Part shown: one piece after another, positions 5,937-13,274 of the stretch
Layout of the letters: each line of letters opens with the position of its first letter
How positions within the stretch are numbered: the first letter of the stretch is position 1
DNA from: Clostridia bacterium
GTDB lineage: Bacteria > Bacillota > Clostridia > Oscillospirales > SIG627
Assembly: GCA_017408325.1 (NCBI GenBank)
Contig: JAFQUW010000080.1
Coordinates: 1 to 22,995, forward strand
Reading direction: 5' to 3'
DNA: 22,995 nt
Position numbers and translations under genes: made by a program
The notes under the pieces: generated by a model
Databases searched by the model: none
Seen by the model: only the letters and a program-made list of their open reading frames with translations
Told to the model about the DNA's origin: nothing

Positions 5937-8558
5937 ATGGAGCCGTTATCTCTGAATACCCTGCGCGAGCGTTACCTCGCATTTTTCGAATCCAAAGGAC
6001 ATCTTCGCCTTCCGTCGTTCTCCCTGATTCCGCAGAACGACCCGTCGATCCTTTTGATCCCTGCCGGTATGGCACCGCTGAAGCCGTACTTTACGGGTGC
6101 CGAGGAGCCGCCGCGTCGCCGCGTCACCACCTGCCAGAAGTGCATCCGCACCCCTGACATCGAGAGTGTCGGCATCACGGCGCGCCACGGTACGTTTTTC
6201 GAGATGCTCGGAAACTTCTCCTTCGGGGACTATTTCAAGCGCGAGGCGATCACTTGGGCTTGGGAATTTTTCACCGAGGACTTAAAGATCCCCAAGGATC
6301 GCCTGTATCCCTCCGTCTATCTGGAGGACCGCGACGCCGAAGAGATCTGGACGAGCCTCGGCGTGGATCCTTCCCGCATCGCACATTTCGGCAAGGAGGA
6401 CAATTTCTGGGAGCACGGTTCCGGCCCTTGCGGCCCCTGCTCCGAGATCTACTTTGACCGCGGTGAAGAATACGGCTGTGGCAAGCCCGACTGCAAGGTC
6501 GGTTGCGACTGCGACCGTTACATCGAGGTCTGGAACATCGTCTTTACACAGTTTGACTCCGACGGGAAAGGCACCTACACCCCCCTCGAACATCCGAACA
6601 TCGACACGGGTATGGGTCTGGAGCGTCTCGCCTGCGTGATGCAGGGCGTCGACAACATTTTTGAGGTCGACACCGTGCGCCGCATCCGCGAGCACGTCTG
6701 CGCCATTGCGGGTAAGACCTACGGCGAGGATGACAAGACCGACGTCTCCATTCGCGTCATCACGGATCACATCCGCTCCACCGTCTTCCTCATTTCCGAC
6801 GGCGTCATTCCCACCAACGAGGGAAGAGGCTACGTGCTTCGCCGCATCCTGCGCCGTGCCGCACGCCACGGAAAACTCCTCGGCATCGAGGGCAAGTTTT
6901 TGACCGACCTCGTGGAGACCGTCATCAGCCAGAACGAGGGCGCTTATCCCGCCCTGCGCGAGCGCGCGGACTACATCTGCCGCGTCGTCTCCACCGAGGA
7001 GGACAGCTTCGCCAAGACGATCGACAAGGGTCTCGTGCTTCTCTCGGGCATCCTCGACGAGCTTTCCGAGAAGGGTGAAACGACCCTCGCCGGTGACGCC
7101 TGCTTCAAGCTGTACGACACCTACGGATTCCCGATCGACCTGACCCGCGAACTTTCCGCCGAACGCGGTATCGCCATCGACAAAGAGGGCTTTGACGCCC
7201 TGATGAAGGAACAGCGCGACCGCGCCCGCGAGCGGATGAAGAAGGCGGGCGGCTGGGACGAAGTGATGAGCGGCGACCAGATGGATCTTGCCGCGACCGA
7301 ATTCGTCGGCTACACCGAGTCCTCGTGCGAAGCGAAGGTGCTCGGCATTCTGACTGCGGAAGGAACGGTCGATGCCGCAAGCGAAGGGGAAGTGACCCTC
7401 GTCTTCTCCAAGAGCGTCTGCTACGCCGAAGGCGGCGGACAGATCGGTGATACGGGAAGTGTGACTTCCTCCGGCTTTTCCGCGAAGATCACCGACACGC
7501 AGAAGACGTCTGCGGGCGTCTTCCTGCACACGGCCGTGATCGAATCGGGTGTGGTCAGCGTCGGGGATACGGTCACCGTGACCTTTGACGCCGCCCGTCG
7601 CGCGGCGATCCGCAGAAACCATTCCTCCGTGCACTTATTGCAGGCGGCACTGCGCGCCGTACTCGGCAGCCACGTCGAGCAGGCGGGCTCCTACGTCGAC
7701 GAGCATCGCGCCCGTTTTGACTTCAAGCATTTCACCGCCCTCACCGAGGACGAGCTTTCCCGCGTGACGGCGCTCGTGAATGAAAAGATTTTGGAAAACC
7801 TCCCCGTCGAGACACTCGTGACCGACGTGGAGAGTGCCAAGAAGAGCGGCGCAATGGCGCTCTTCGGTGAAAAATACGGCGACACGGTTCGCGTGCTTCG
7901 GATGGGCGACTTCTCCGTGGAGCTCTGCGGCGGTACGCACGTGTCCTCCACCGCCGAGATCGGTCTGTTCACCCCCGTCAGCGAGACGGGCATCTCCGCC
8001 GGCGTGCGCCGCATCGAAGCGGTGACGGGCTTGAATTTCCTCGCGCTCTATCAGTCGGAGCTTTGTGCTTCCGCCGAGACCGCGCAGGCACTCAAGTGCC
8101 CCAACCGCCACGAAAACGCAAAGAAGGCGTCCGAACTCTCCGCCGCGTTGTCCGCGGAAAAGAAGACGGTCGCCGCTCTGCGTGAAAAACTCGCCGCGGC
8201 TTCCGTTTCCGAACTGGAAGCGCAGATCGTGACGGGTGAGAAGGCGGACCGCCTCTTTGCGACCTTGACCGATACCACACCCGAGGCAATGCGTCTTTTG
8301 TGTGACCTTTTGAAGGATCGCCACAGCCGTCTGTGCGCGGTGCTCTGCACCGTTTCCGACGGAAAGGTGCTCTTCTCCGCCTCCTGCGGAAAAGACGCCG
8401 TCGCAGCCGGTCTCTCTGCCGGTACGATCCTCAAGACCATCTCGCCCTTGTGCGGCGGTGGCGGCGGCGGCCGTCCCGACAGTGCACAGAGCGGCGGTAA
8501 GAATCCGGATGGCATCCCTGCCGCCCGAGCGAAGTTTGAAGAACTTGCCACCCTGTAA
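5937..8558 (+). CDS. alaS: Alanine--tRNA ligase
   Basis: This 873-residue full-length AlaRS charges tRNA-Ala and edits mischarged Ser or Gly. The N-terminal catalytic core contains TCQKCIRTPDIE (about 65-76) and RHGTFFEMLGNFSFGDYFK (about 83-101). The editing domain carries the zinc-site motif HSSVHLLQA and a later CGGTHV. The C-Ala domain ends in a glycine-rich CGGGGGGRPDSAQ. An in-frame extension to 5859 exists, but it would begin inside the promoter's -35 box. ATG 5937, preceded by AAAAGGAC, matches the family's N-terminus. It is the first gene of an operon with HIT, holA and rnmV. Confidence 0.98.
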   Translation: MEPLSLNTLRERYLAFFESKGHLRLPSFSLIPQNDPSILLIPAGMAPLKPYFTGAEEPPRRRVTTCQKCIRTPDIESVGITARHGTFFEMLGNFSFGDYFKREAITWAWEFFTEDLKIPKDRLYPSVYLEDRDAEEIWTSLGVDPSRIAHFGKEDNFWEHGSGPCGPCSEIYFDRGEEYGCGKPDCKVGCDCDRYIEVWNIVFTQFDSDGKGTYTPLEHPNIDTGMGLERLACVMQGVDNIFEVDTVRRIREHVCAIAGKTYGEDDKTDVSIRVITDHIRSTVFLISDGVIPTNEGRGYVLRRILRRAARHGKLLGIEGKFLTDLVETVISQNEGAYPALRERADYICRVVSTEEDSFAKTIDKGLVLLSGILDELSEKGETTLAGDACFKLYDTYGFPIDLTRELSAERGIAIDKEGFDALMKEQRDRARERMKKAGGWDEVMSGDQMDLAATEFVGYTESSCEAKVLGILTAEGTVDAASEGEVTLVFSKSVCYAEGGGQIGDTGSVTSSGFSAKITDTQKTSAGVFLHTAVIESGVVSVGDTVTVTFDAARRAAIRRNHSSVHLLQAALRAVLGSHVEQAGSYVDEHRARFDFKHFTALTEDELSRVTALVNEKILENLPVETLVTDVESAKKSGAMALFGEKYGDTVRVLRMGDFSVELCGGTHVSSTAEIGLFTPVSETGISAGVRRIEAVTGLNFLALYQSELCASAETAQALKCPNRHENAKKASELSAALSAEKKTVAALREKLAAASVSELEAQIVTGEKADRLFATLTDTTPEAMRLLCDLLKDRHSRLCAVLCTVSDGKVLFSASCGKDAVAAGLSAGTILKTISPLCGGGGGGRPDSAQSGGKNPDGIPAARAKFEELATL

Positions 8559-8575
8559 ACAAAAAAGGAACGAAT

Positions 8576-8920
8576 ATGAACGATTGCATTTTCTGTAAGA
8601 TCGTGGCGGGTGAGATCCCGTCGAAGAAGGTCTATGAGGATGAAAAAGTCCTCGCGTTTTACGACCTCAATCCGCAGGCTCCCGTGCACGTGCTCGTGAT
8701 CCCCAAAAAGCACGTCACTTCCGCGCTTGACGTCAACGAGGACAACGCTTCTGACGTTGCCGCGGTGTTTTCCGCCGTGCCGAAGATCGCCGAGTCCCTC
8801 GGCGTGGCGGCGGACGGCTTCCGTCTCATCACGAACACCGGACGTCACGCTTGCCAGTCGGTCAAGCATATGCACTTCCATCTGATCGGCGGCGTTCAGC
8901 TGTCGGAGAACATCCTCTGA
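8576..8920 (+). CDS. HIT-family nucleotide hydrolase (HinT-like)
   Basis: A 114-residue histidine-triad protein. HIT/HinT enzymes hydrolyse nucleoside phosphoramidates and act on aminoacyl-adenylates, which would suit a position directly after alaS. The triad HMHFHLIGG places the three histidines at 98, 100 and 102. N-terminal cysteines in CIFCKIV (4 and 7) probably bind zinc together with histidines. The segment before the triad reads TNTGRHACQSVKH rather than the commoner TNxGxxxGQSVxH, a small family variation. AAAGGAACGA lies just upstream of the ATG. Its stop TGA overlaps the holA ATG by one base. Confidence 0.95.
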   Translation: MNDCIFCKIVAGEIPSKKVYEDEKVLAFYDLNPQAPVHVLVIPKKHVTSALDVNEDNASDVAAVFSAVPKIAESLGVAADGFRLITNTGRHACQSVKHMHFHLIGGVQLSENIL

Positions 8921-9972
8921 TGCCGACCGTCATCGGAGCAAAAGAGTGTAAGGCGCGCCTGTCGGCTCAACCCACAGGCGCTTACCTCTTTTTCGGGGAG
9001 GAAGAGCACTTAAAGCGCGTCTACCTCTCCCGTTTTCGCGCTCTGGTGACGGAGAATCCCGAGTTCAATACCACCCGTCTGGAGGTTGGGGAGAGCGATC
9101 CCGTCGGAGAGATCGCGTATGAAATGGGGCGTCTGCCCTTTCTGTCCGAGATGCGTTTTCTCGACGTGCGCGGACTTGCTCTGCACCGCCTGTCCGATAA
9201 AGAGGTCGAGCGATTCCATGCCCTGCTCGCCGACTGCCCCTCGGATTTGATCTGCATCTTTTACTTCTTTGAATGTGACCTTCCCTTTGCGGGGACGATC
9301 CCGAAATCGCAAAAAAAGCTAAAAGACTTACCCGTGTTCAAGAATCTGCCCGAGGGTGTGACGGTGGTGAATTTCACGCACCCGACGGCGTCGGAACTCT
9401 TTGCCTACTACGACGCGAAGTTCAAAAGCCGCAAGGTGTCTGCCGCGCGTGAGATCGTGGAACTGTTTTGCGCGCGCGCAAAAGGGAATATGACGCTTCT
9501 GGAAAACGAGAGCGAAAAGCTCGTTGCCCTTGCGCTCTCGGGCGACGGAGTCCTGACGCGCGAAATGATCGACGAAGCCCTCCCCGAGCTTTCCGAGACG
9601 ATGATCTACAAGCTCTCCGACGCCGTGGAAAACGCCGACGCCGCACGCGCGATCTCGGAGTATCGTATTTTGAGGACGATGAAGTTTGAGCCGATCCCGC
9701 TTCTCGCGTCCCTCGCCCGAACGGTGGCGAATCTCTCGATCGCGCGCGGTGCTCTCTCGGAGATGGAAGCGGAGAAACAGTTCGGCATCAAGCCCTACCG
9801 TTTTCGCGCGCTGAAAGCCCGTGCGGCAAAGCTTTCCGCAGCCTCTCTCGCCTTCTGTCAGGCGATGGTCAGCGACGTGGATCGCAAATTGAAGAACACT
9901 GCCCTTGACGCTGACGTGATGCTGGAGACGCTCATCGTGCGCCTGTGCACCACCCTCGGAGGTCGTGCGTGA
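8920..9972 (+). CDS. holA: DNA polymerase III subunit delta
   Basis: A 350-residue clamp-loader delta subunit, which opens the beta sliding clamp during replication. The N-terminus (GAYLFFGEEEHLKRVYLSRF, about 21-40) is the typical degenerate P-loop-like region of HolA. The middle has the family segment LLENESEKLVAL and the C-terminal helical collar contains SIARGALSEMEAEKQFGIKPYR. I chose ATG 8920, which overlaps the HIT stop as TGATG. The frame is also open back to 8851, but that extension lies inside the HIT gene in another frame. The next gene, rnmV, starts within its stop codon. Placement between tRNA-related and RNA-processing genes is common housekeeping linkage in Clostridia. Confidence 0.9.
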   Translation: MPTVIGAKECKARLSAQPTGAYLFFGEEEHLKRVYLSRFRALVTENPEFNTTRLEVGESDPVGEIAYEMGRLPFLSEMRFLDVRGLALHRLSDKEVERFHALLADCPSDLICIFYFFECDLPFAGTIPKSQKKLKDLPVFKNLPEGVTVVNFTHPTASELFAYYDAKFKSRKVSAAREIVELFCARAKGNMTLLENESEKLVALALSGDGVLTREMIDEALPELSETMIYKLSDAVENADAARAISEYRILRTMKFEPIPLLASLARTVANLSIARGALSEMEAEKQFGIKPYRFRALKARAAKLSAASLAFCQAMVSDVDRKLKNTALDADVMLETLIVRLCTTLGGRA

Positions 9973-10565
9973 TCGCGCTCTCTCGCGCCGTGGTCGTCGA
10001 GGGAAAATACGACCGCGCCCGTCTGTCTTCCGTCGTTGACGCACCGATTTTGCAGACGGACGGCTTCGGCGTCTTCCGTGATCGGGCGACCCGCACTCTT
10101 CTGCGCCGTTACGCCAAGGAGCGCGGGCTCATCGTTCTGACGGATTCGGATGCCGCCGGACGCCTGATCCGCGGACACATTGAGTCCATTGTCGGAAAAG
10201 ACGCCGACGTCGTACATCTGTATATCCCGAAGGTACGGGGAAAGGAACGCCGCAAAACCGCCCCGTCCAAAGAGGGTCTCCTCGGCGTGGAGGGGATGGA
10301 AGACGAGGTGCTTCTTGCGCTGTTTTCCCGTTACGAGGCTTGTAAGGGAGAAGAAAAAGAGCCCCTGACCCGTGCGGAACTGTACGAGTGGGGACTCTTT
10401 GGAAGAGAGGATTGCACCGAGCGTCGACGACTCGTTCTGCAGGCGATGGAGTTGCCCGAGGACCTCGGTGTCAACCGACTCGTCGACGCGATCAACTTCT
10501 TTTACGGAAAAGAGAAGTTTGAAGCGCTGTGTGAGAAGCTGTTTTACTCGGATAAGAACGAATAA
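9969..10565 (+). CDS. rnmV: Ribonuclease M5 / TOPRIM-domain protein
   Basis: A 198-residue TOPRIM protein of the RNase M5 type, the enzyme that matures 5S rRNA in low-GC Gram-positives. TOPRIM residues are visible: VVVEGKYD with catalytic Glu near 11, and IVLTDSDAAGRLIR with the DxD motif near 59-61. The C-terminal part (GVNRLVDAINFFYGKEKF) matches the RnmV/DUF4093 extension. The start is GTG 9969, forming a GTGA overlap with the holA stop, with GGAGG six bases upstream; an earlier ATG at 9945 lacks this support. The 3' end overlaps the oppositely oriented terL-like gene by 22 bases. No ksgA is present nearby, although it often accompanies rnmV. Confidence 0.9.
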   Translation: MIALSRAVVVEGKYDRARLSSVVDAPILQTDGFGVFRDRATRTLLRRYAKERGLIVLTDSDAAGRLIRGHIESIVGKDADVVHLYIPKVRGKERRKTAPSKEGLLGVEGMEDEVLLALFSRYEACKGEEKEPLTRAELYEWGLFGREDCTERRRLVLQAMELPEDLGVNRLVDAINFFYGKEKFEALCEKLFYSDKNE

Positions 10566-11914
10566 TAGTCTGTGTTTCGCTTGCCGAAGAATTCTTCGGC
10601 AAGCGTTTTTTTCTGCACCTTTTCCGCCTTCTCGCGCGAGAAGGGCAAAAACGGCGCGGAGAGCAGTGCGTAGCGAAGCGCATCGGGTGCATGCGTGAAT
10701 TCGTGCGGTGCAGTTGCCGCGTCCTCGGGGACGTTTTTGTCAAACTGCAGTTTCGGCAGACAGTGCAAAAGCTCTGTGCAGGTGGAGAAGATCTGCAAAA
10801 ACGGCGTGCCGTCAAAGGCTTTCGTCTGCAAAAATTCGCGCACCCGTCGCCAGCCCGGAATGCGCGCGTTGTCGGCACGGTTGAGGTGGGAGAGACCGGC
10901 GGAGGTGAGGATCTCAAAGCCGCCGCGTCCGCTCTCCTGACGGCGACCGGCAAGATCGGGCGGCGCGAGGAAGAATCGCGCCGACGGGCTTTTGTTCCTC
11001 CGACCGATCTCCTCGGCGGCACGCGAGAGAATGAGATCGCTTTGGCAAAACTCGCGGCAGACGTAGAGGTGGCTCTTGTCGGGAGGGTAGGCGAGCCACA
11101 GACAGGCAGTGCGGTCGAGGCCGTAGTCAAACGCGGCAAAACAGCCCCAGTCCTCGGGGATCTCAAACGGGTCACAGGCGTGCTTTTCGCGGTCGAATTC
11201 GGGGAAGAACTGCCCCTCGAAGACGTCCCAGTTTCCGTGGAGCATCGCCTGGCGGCGGATCGGCGGAAGTGCCTGCAGGGCTTTGACGTAGTCGGGATTT
11301 TTTTGCATGATGTACTCGTTGTCCCAGACGTGCGCAGGGATGAAGCGGTAGTCTTCCTCCCGTTCGCCTTCGCGGTAGATGCGGTCGATGAACAGTCGCT
11401 TGACCCACGCGTGCCCGACGCCGCCGGGATTGCAGGTGAAGTACATCCGCGGGACGAAGTCACCCTTGAGATTTCCCGAGAGACGGTTGCACTCGGTGAG
11501 CGCGAGGTATTGCTCTTCGGAAAACTGCGTCGCTTCCTCCATTCCGATCACCTCGTAGGCCTGTCCCTGATACTGAAGCACGTCGCTGTCGGCTGAAAGG
11601 TAGCCGAGTTTGATGCGGCTCTGGTTTCGGAAGGTGAACTCCTTCGTGCTTTCTCGGTAGGAGGCGAGCCCCTTGAGTTCGCGGCGAAGCGGGTTGATGT
11701 GATTTTCCCGCAGCTCGGGAAGCGTGCGGCGCAGAAGCAGGATCTGAATGCCGGGGTATTTGAGCGCGAGCATACAGAGCTTTTTTCGCATGGCGTAAGA
11801 TTTTCCGCCGCCTCGCGCGCCCCCGTAGGCGATGCGCTTTTCGCGCGCCTCAAAAAACGCGACCTGCACGGGGTACGGGCGGATGGAAGAAAGAAAACGT
11901 TCGGTTTTTGTCAT
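10544..11914 (-). CDS. Phage terminase large subunit-like protein (orphan)
   Basis: A 456-residue protein with the full layout of a phage DNA-packaging terminase large subunit. It has an N-terminal ATPase with Walker A GGARGGGKS (31-39), Walker B-like VIGMEEAT and the coupling motif TCNPGG. A C-terminal RNase H-like nuclease has AFDYGLDRT and THAPDALRY, so the expected acidic residues appear present. I chose ATG 11914 because the upstream extension runs through the TPP riboswitch in antisense. However, no good ribosome site precedes it (GGA is 15 bases away) and I see no promoter. The matching small subunit gene lies upstream on the same strand beyond thiT. No portal, capsid, tail or integrase gene is nearby. 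It may be a domesticated or relic packaging gene; its present activity is unknown. Confidence 0.9.
   Translation of the reverse strand: MTKTERFLSSIRPYPVQVAFFEAREKRIAYGGARGGGKSYAMRKKLCMLALKYPGIQILLLRRTLPELRENHINPLRRELKGLASYRESTKEFTFRNQSRIKLGYLSADSDVLQYQGQAYEVIGMEEATQFSEEQYLALTECNRLSGNLKGDFVPRMYFTCNPGGVGHAWVKRLFIDRIYREGEREEDYRFIPAHVWDNEYIMQKNPDYVKALQALPPIRRQAMLHGNWDVFEGQFFPEFDREKHACDPFEIPEDWGCFAAFDYGLDRTACLWLAYPPDKSHLYVCREFCQSDLILSRAAEEIGRRNKSPSARFFLAPPDLAGRRQESGRGGFEILTSAGLSHLNRADNARIPGWRRVREFLQTKAFDGTPFLQIFSTCTELLHCLPKLQFDKNVPEDAATAPHEFTHAPDALRYALLSAPFLPFSREKAEKVQKKTLAEEFFGKRNTDYYSFLSE
10578..10612 (+). terminator. Intrinsic terminator of the alaS-HIT-holA-rnmV operon, inside terL
   Basis: A 28-base perfect palindrome (10578-10605) is followed by seven T residues on the plus strand. 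It lies 12 bases after the rnmV stop. On the minus strand no T-run follows, so it is directional. The palindrome is also coding sequence for the terL-like gene, where it reads LAEEFFGK. Confidence 0.92.
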
Positions 11915-11921
11915 AAGGTAC

Positions 11922-11950
11922 TTGACAAGTCCTTTCGGTTTTGGTATAGT
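11922..11950 (+). promoter_or_regulatory. Promoter of the TPP riboswitch-thiT transcript
   Basis: A perfect TTGACA (11922-11927), a 17-base spacer and TATAGT (11945-11950) are present. Transcription would start near 11957, immediately before the riboswitch. The -35 box is only 7 bases from the start codon of the divergent terL-like gene. Confidence 0.9.
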
Positions 11951-11958
11951 CTGTGTGT

Positions 11959-12047
11959 ACACAGGGGTGCTGCCTGACGGCGGCTGAGATGAGGTACGAG
12001 CCTCGAACCCTTTGAACCTGATACGGTTAATACCGGCGCAGGGAGTC
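11959..12047 (+). promoter_or_regulatory. TPP riboswitch (THI element)
   Basis: The conserved thiamine pyrophosphate aptamer segments appear in order: GGGGTGC near 11964, CTGAGATGAGG (11983-11993), then ACCCTTTGAACCTGAT (12007-12022), GGTTAATACC and CAGGGAGT at the 3' side. It sits between a promoter and a terminator hairpin ahead of thiT, so it should reduce thiamine transporter expression when TPP is abundant. Identification rests on recognised consensus motifs. Confidence 0.96.
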
Positions 12048-12061
12048 ATATCTGGCTTTTC

Positions 12062-12096
12062 TTCCGCATGGTGTTGCCGTGCGGAATTTTCTTTTT
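12062..12096 (+). terminator. Riboswitch expression-platform terminator
   Basis: A 10-bp stem (12062-12071 with 12077-12086, one G-T pair) is followed by TTTTCTTTTT and then at once by the thiT ribosome site TAGGAGG. This position suggests premature termination when TPP is bound. The competing antiterminator was not worked out. Confidence 0.8.
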
Positions 12097-12109
12097 AGGA
12101 GGTTTCAGT

Positions 12110-12766
12110 ATGAAACAACTTTCCGTACGCCGCCTGACCACGACCGCCATTCTGATCGCCATCTCGGTGATCCTCGCCTTTTTGAGCGATGCGCTCGGTC
12201 TTCGTCTGCCCTTTGGCGGCTCTCTCACCCTGGCGAGTATGTTGCCGCTCGTCGTCGCGTCCTACCTTTACGGTGTCCGTTGGGGACTGGCCACCTCGTT
12301 CGTCTATGCGCTAATGCAGATGCTCATTTTGAGCTGGCACACCGTTTCCGCGTTTTTCATCCCGGGAAGCGATTCGTACACCGCTCTGTGGCAGGCACTT
12401 CTCATCTGCCTGATCGACTACGTCATCGCCTATACGGTGATCGGCTTTTCGGGCAGTGTGCGTCGACTGAAGAAAAAAGTCGCGCTTCCGCTCGGCGCCT
12501 TCATCGGTCTGTCGCTTCGCTACCTCGCGCACGTCGTCTCCGGTGCGATCTTCTACGGCGCGTGGGCCGAGTGGTTCTTCGAGGAGGGGAGCGAGCTTCC
12601 CGCGTCGTTCAACGTGTTTTTCTTGGAGAACTTTTCGGGAGCGGGTCTCTCGATCGCGTATTCTGTGGTCTACAACGGACTGTATCTGATCCCCGAGATC
12701 ATTCTGACGACGATCTGCGCGGCGGCGATCGCGTTTCTGCCGCAGATCTCCCGCGAAGAAGCCTGA
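12110..12766 (+). CDS. thiT: Energy-coupled thiamine transporter ThiT (ECF S component)
   Basis: A 218-residue integral membrane protein with about six hydrophobic helices. It is the thiamine-binding S component of an ECF-type vitamin importer, and the shared EcfA/EcfT module must be elsewhere. ThiT hallmarks are FGGSLTLASMLPLV (35-48), RYLAHVVSGAIFYGAWAEW in the middle, and YNGLYLIPEIIL near the C-terminus, the region that lines the thiamine pocket. I chose ATG 12110, preceded by TAGGAGG; an in-frame ATG at 12068 lies inside the leader terminator. A TPP riboswitch directly upstream confirms the substrate. The stop TGA touches the stop codon of the opposite-strand terS-like gene with no base between them. 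The transcript probably ends at the hairpin 12921-12954. Confidence 0.95.
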   Translation: MKQLSVRRLTTTAILIAISVILAFLSDALGLRLPFGGSLTLASMLPLVVASYLYGVRWGLATSFVYALMQMLILSWHTVSAFFIPGSDSYTALWQALLICLIDYVIAYTVIGFSGSVRRLKKKVALPLGAFIGLSLRYLAHVVSGAIFYGAWAEWFFEEGSELPASFNVFFLENFSGAGLSIAYSVVYNGLYLIPEIILTTICAAAIAFLPQISREEA

Positions 12767-13156
12767 CTATTTTGCCCAGGAGTCAAACGACTCGGGAAAG
12801 GCTTCGGCCTCTCCTGCGGCTTCCTGCTTCCACCGCGGAAAATTGACGGACAAAAACAGCTTTGTCCCCGAGAAGCTTTCCTTGTAGAAGAGCTTTTCCT
12901 CCGCATATTCTTCAATGGCCAAAAGTGCCGAGGCGATCGCCTCGGCACTTTTTTCATCCGTTTGTGCCATCATCTCTTCCCGAGAGCAGAAGCCGAGCGC
13001 ACGCGCAAGCCCCGTGACCGTCATCGGGCGCGTCACCTCGTAGAGAGGTCTTCCGCCCGCGTCGCACAGGTGCGTGCCGTCTTTTGCGAGCACCGGCGTC
13101 TTGCGGCTTTTGAAATAGGCGTCGATCTTCGACTGCAGGTATTTGTATTTACGCAT
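12767..13156 (-). CDS. Phage terminase small subunit-like protein (orphan)
   Basis: A 129-residue protein resembling terminase small subunits of Clostridia siphophages, which recognise viral DNA for packaging by TerL. The N-terminal pattern KYLQSKIDAYFKS (4-16), a short loop with an internal LYEVTRPMTVTGLARALGF (about 38-56, the helix-turn-helix region), and the C-terminal pattern IEEYAEEKLFY with SGTKLFLSVNFPRW all follow the family layout. The ATG has AAAAGGAG upstream. A possible promoter is TTGACT (13209-13214) with a poor -10 (13185-13190) at 18-base spacing. It is upstream of and codirectional with the terL-like gene, in the usual small-then-large order, but thiT is inserted between them on the other strand. 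A perfect 32-base palindrome lies within its coding region. Confidence 0.82.
   Translation of the reverse strand: MRKYKYLQSKIDAYFKSRKTPVLAKDGTHLCDAGGRPLYEVTRPMTVTGLARALGFCSREEMMAQTDEKSAEAIASALLAIEEYAEEKLFYKESFSGTKLFLSVNFPRWKQEAAGEAEAFPESFDSWAK
12921..12954 (+). terminator. Probable thiT terminator embedded in the terS-like gene
   Basis: A perfect 32-base palindrome (12921-12952) ends in TTTT and is followed by two more T on the plus strand. It is the first hairpin of this kind after thiT, 155 bases past its stop, and lies antisense within the terS-like frame, where it encodes KSAEAIASALL. On the minus strand only TTTT follows, so weak attenuation of terS is possible. Confidence 0.75.
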
Positions 13157-13274
13157 AAAATGCTCCTTTTTACCGTTTGATGCGAGGGTAGTGCCGCCGT
13201 GGGCTGACAGTCAATGACGCGCTTTTGCTGTTTTGCATATACCGATAGAAACGGCAAAAAGGAGGGCGAAGAGA

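Noticed and set aside
6282..7634. A 450-codon minus-strand open frame inside alaS
   Set aside because: It is entirely antisense to a highly conserved AlaRS region and has no recognisable domain or ribosome site.
11915..12049. Longer N-terminus for the terL-like protein
   Set aside because: The extra 45 residues are the antisense of the TPP riboswitch and have no resemblance to terminase sequence.
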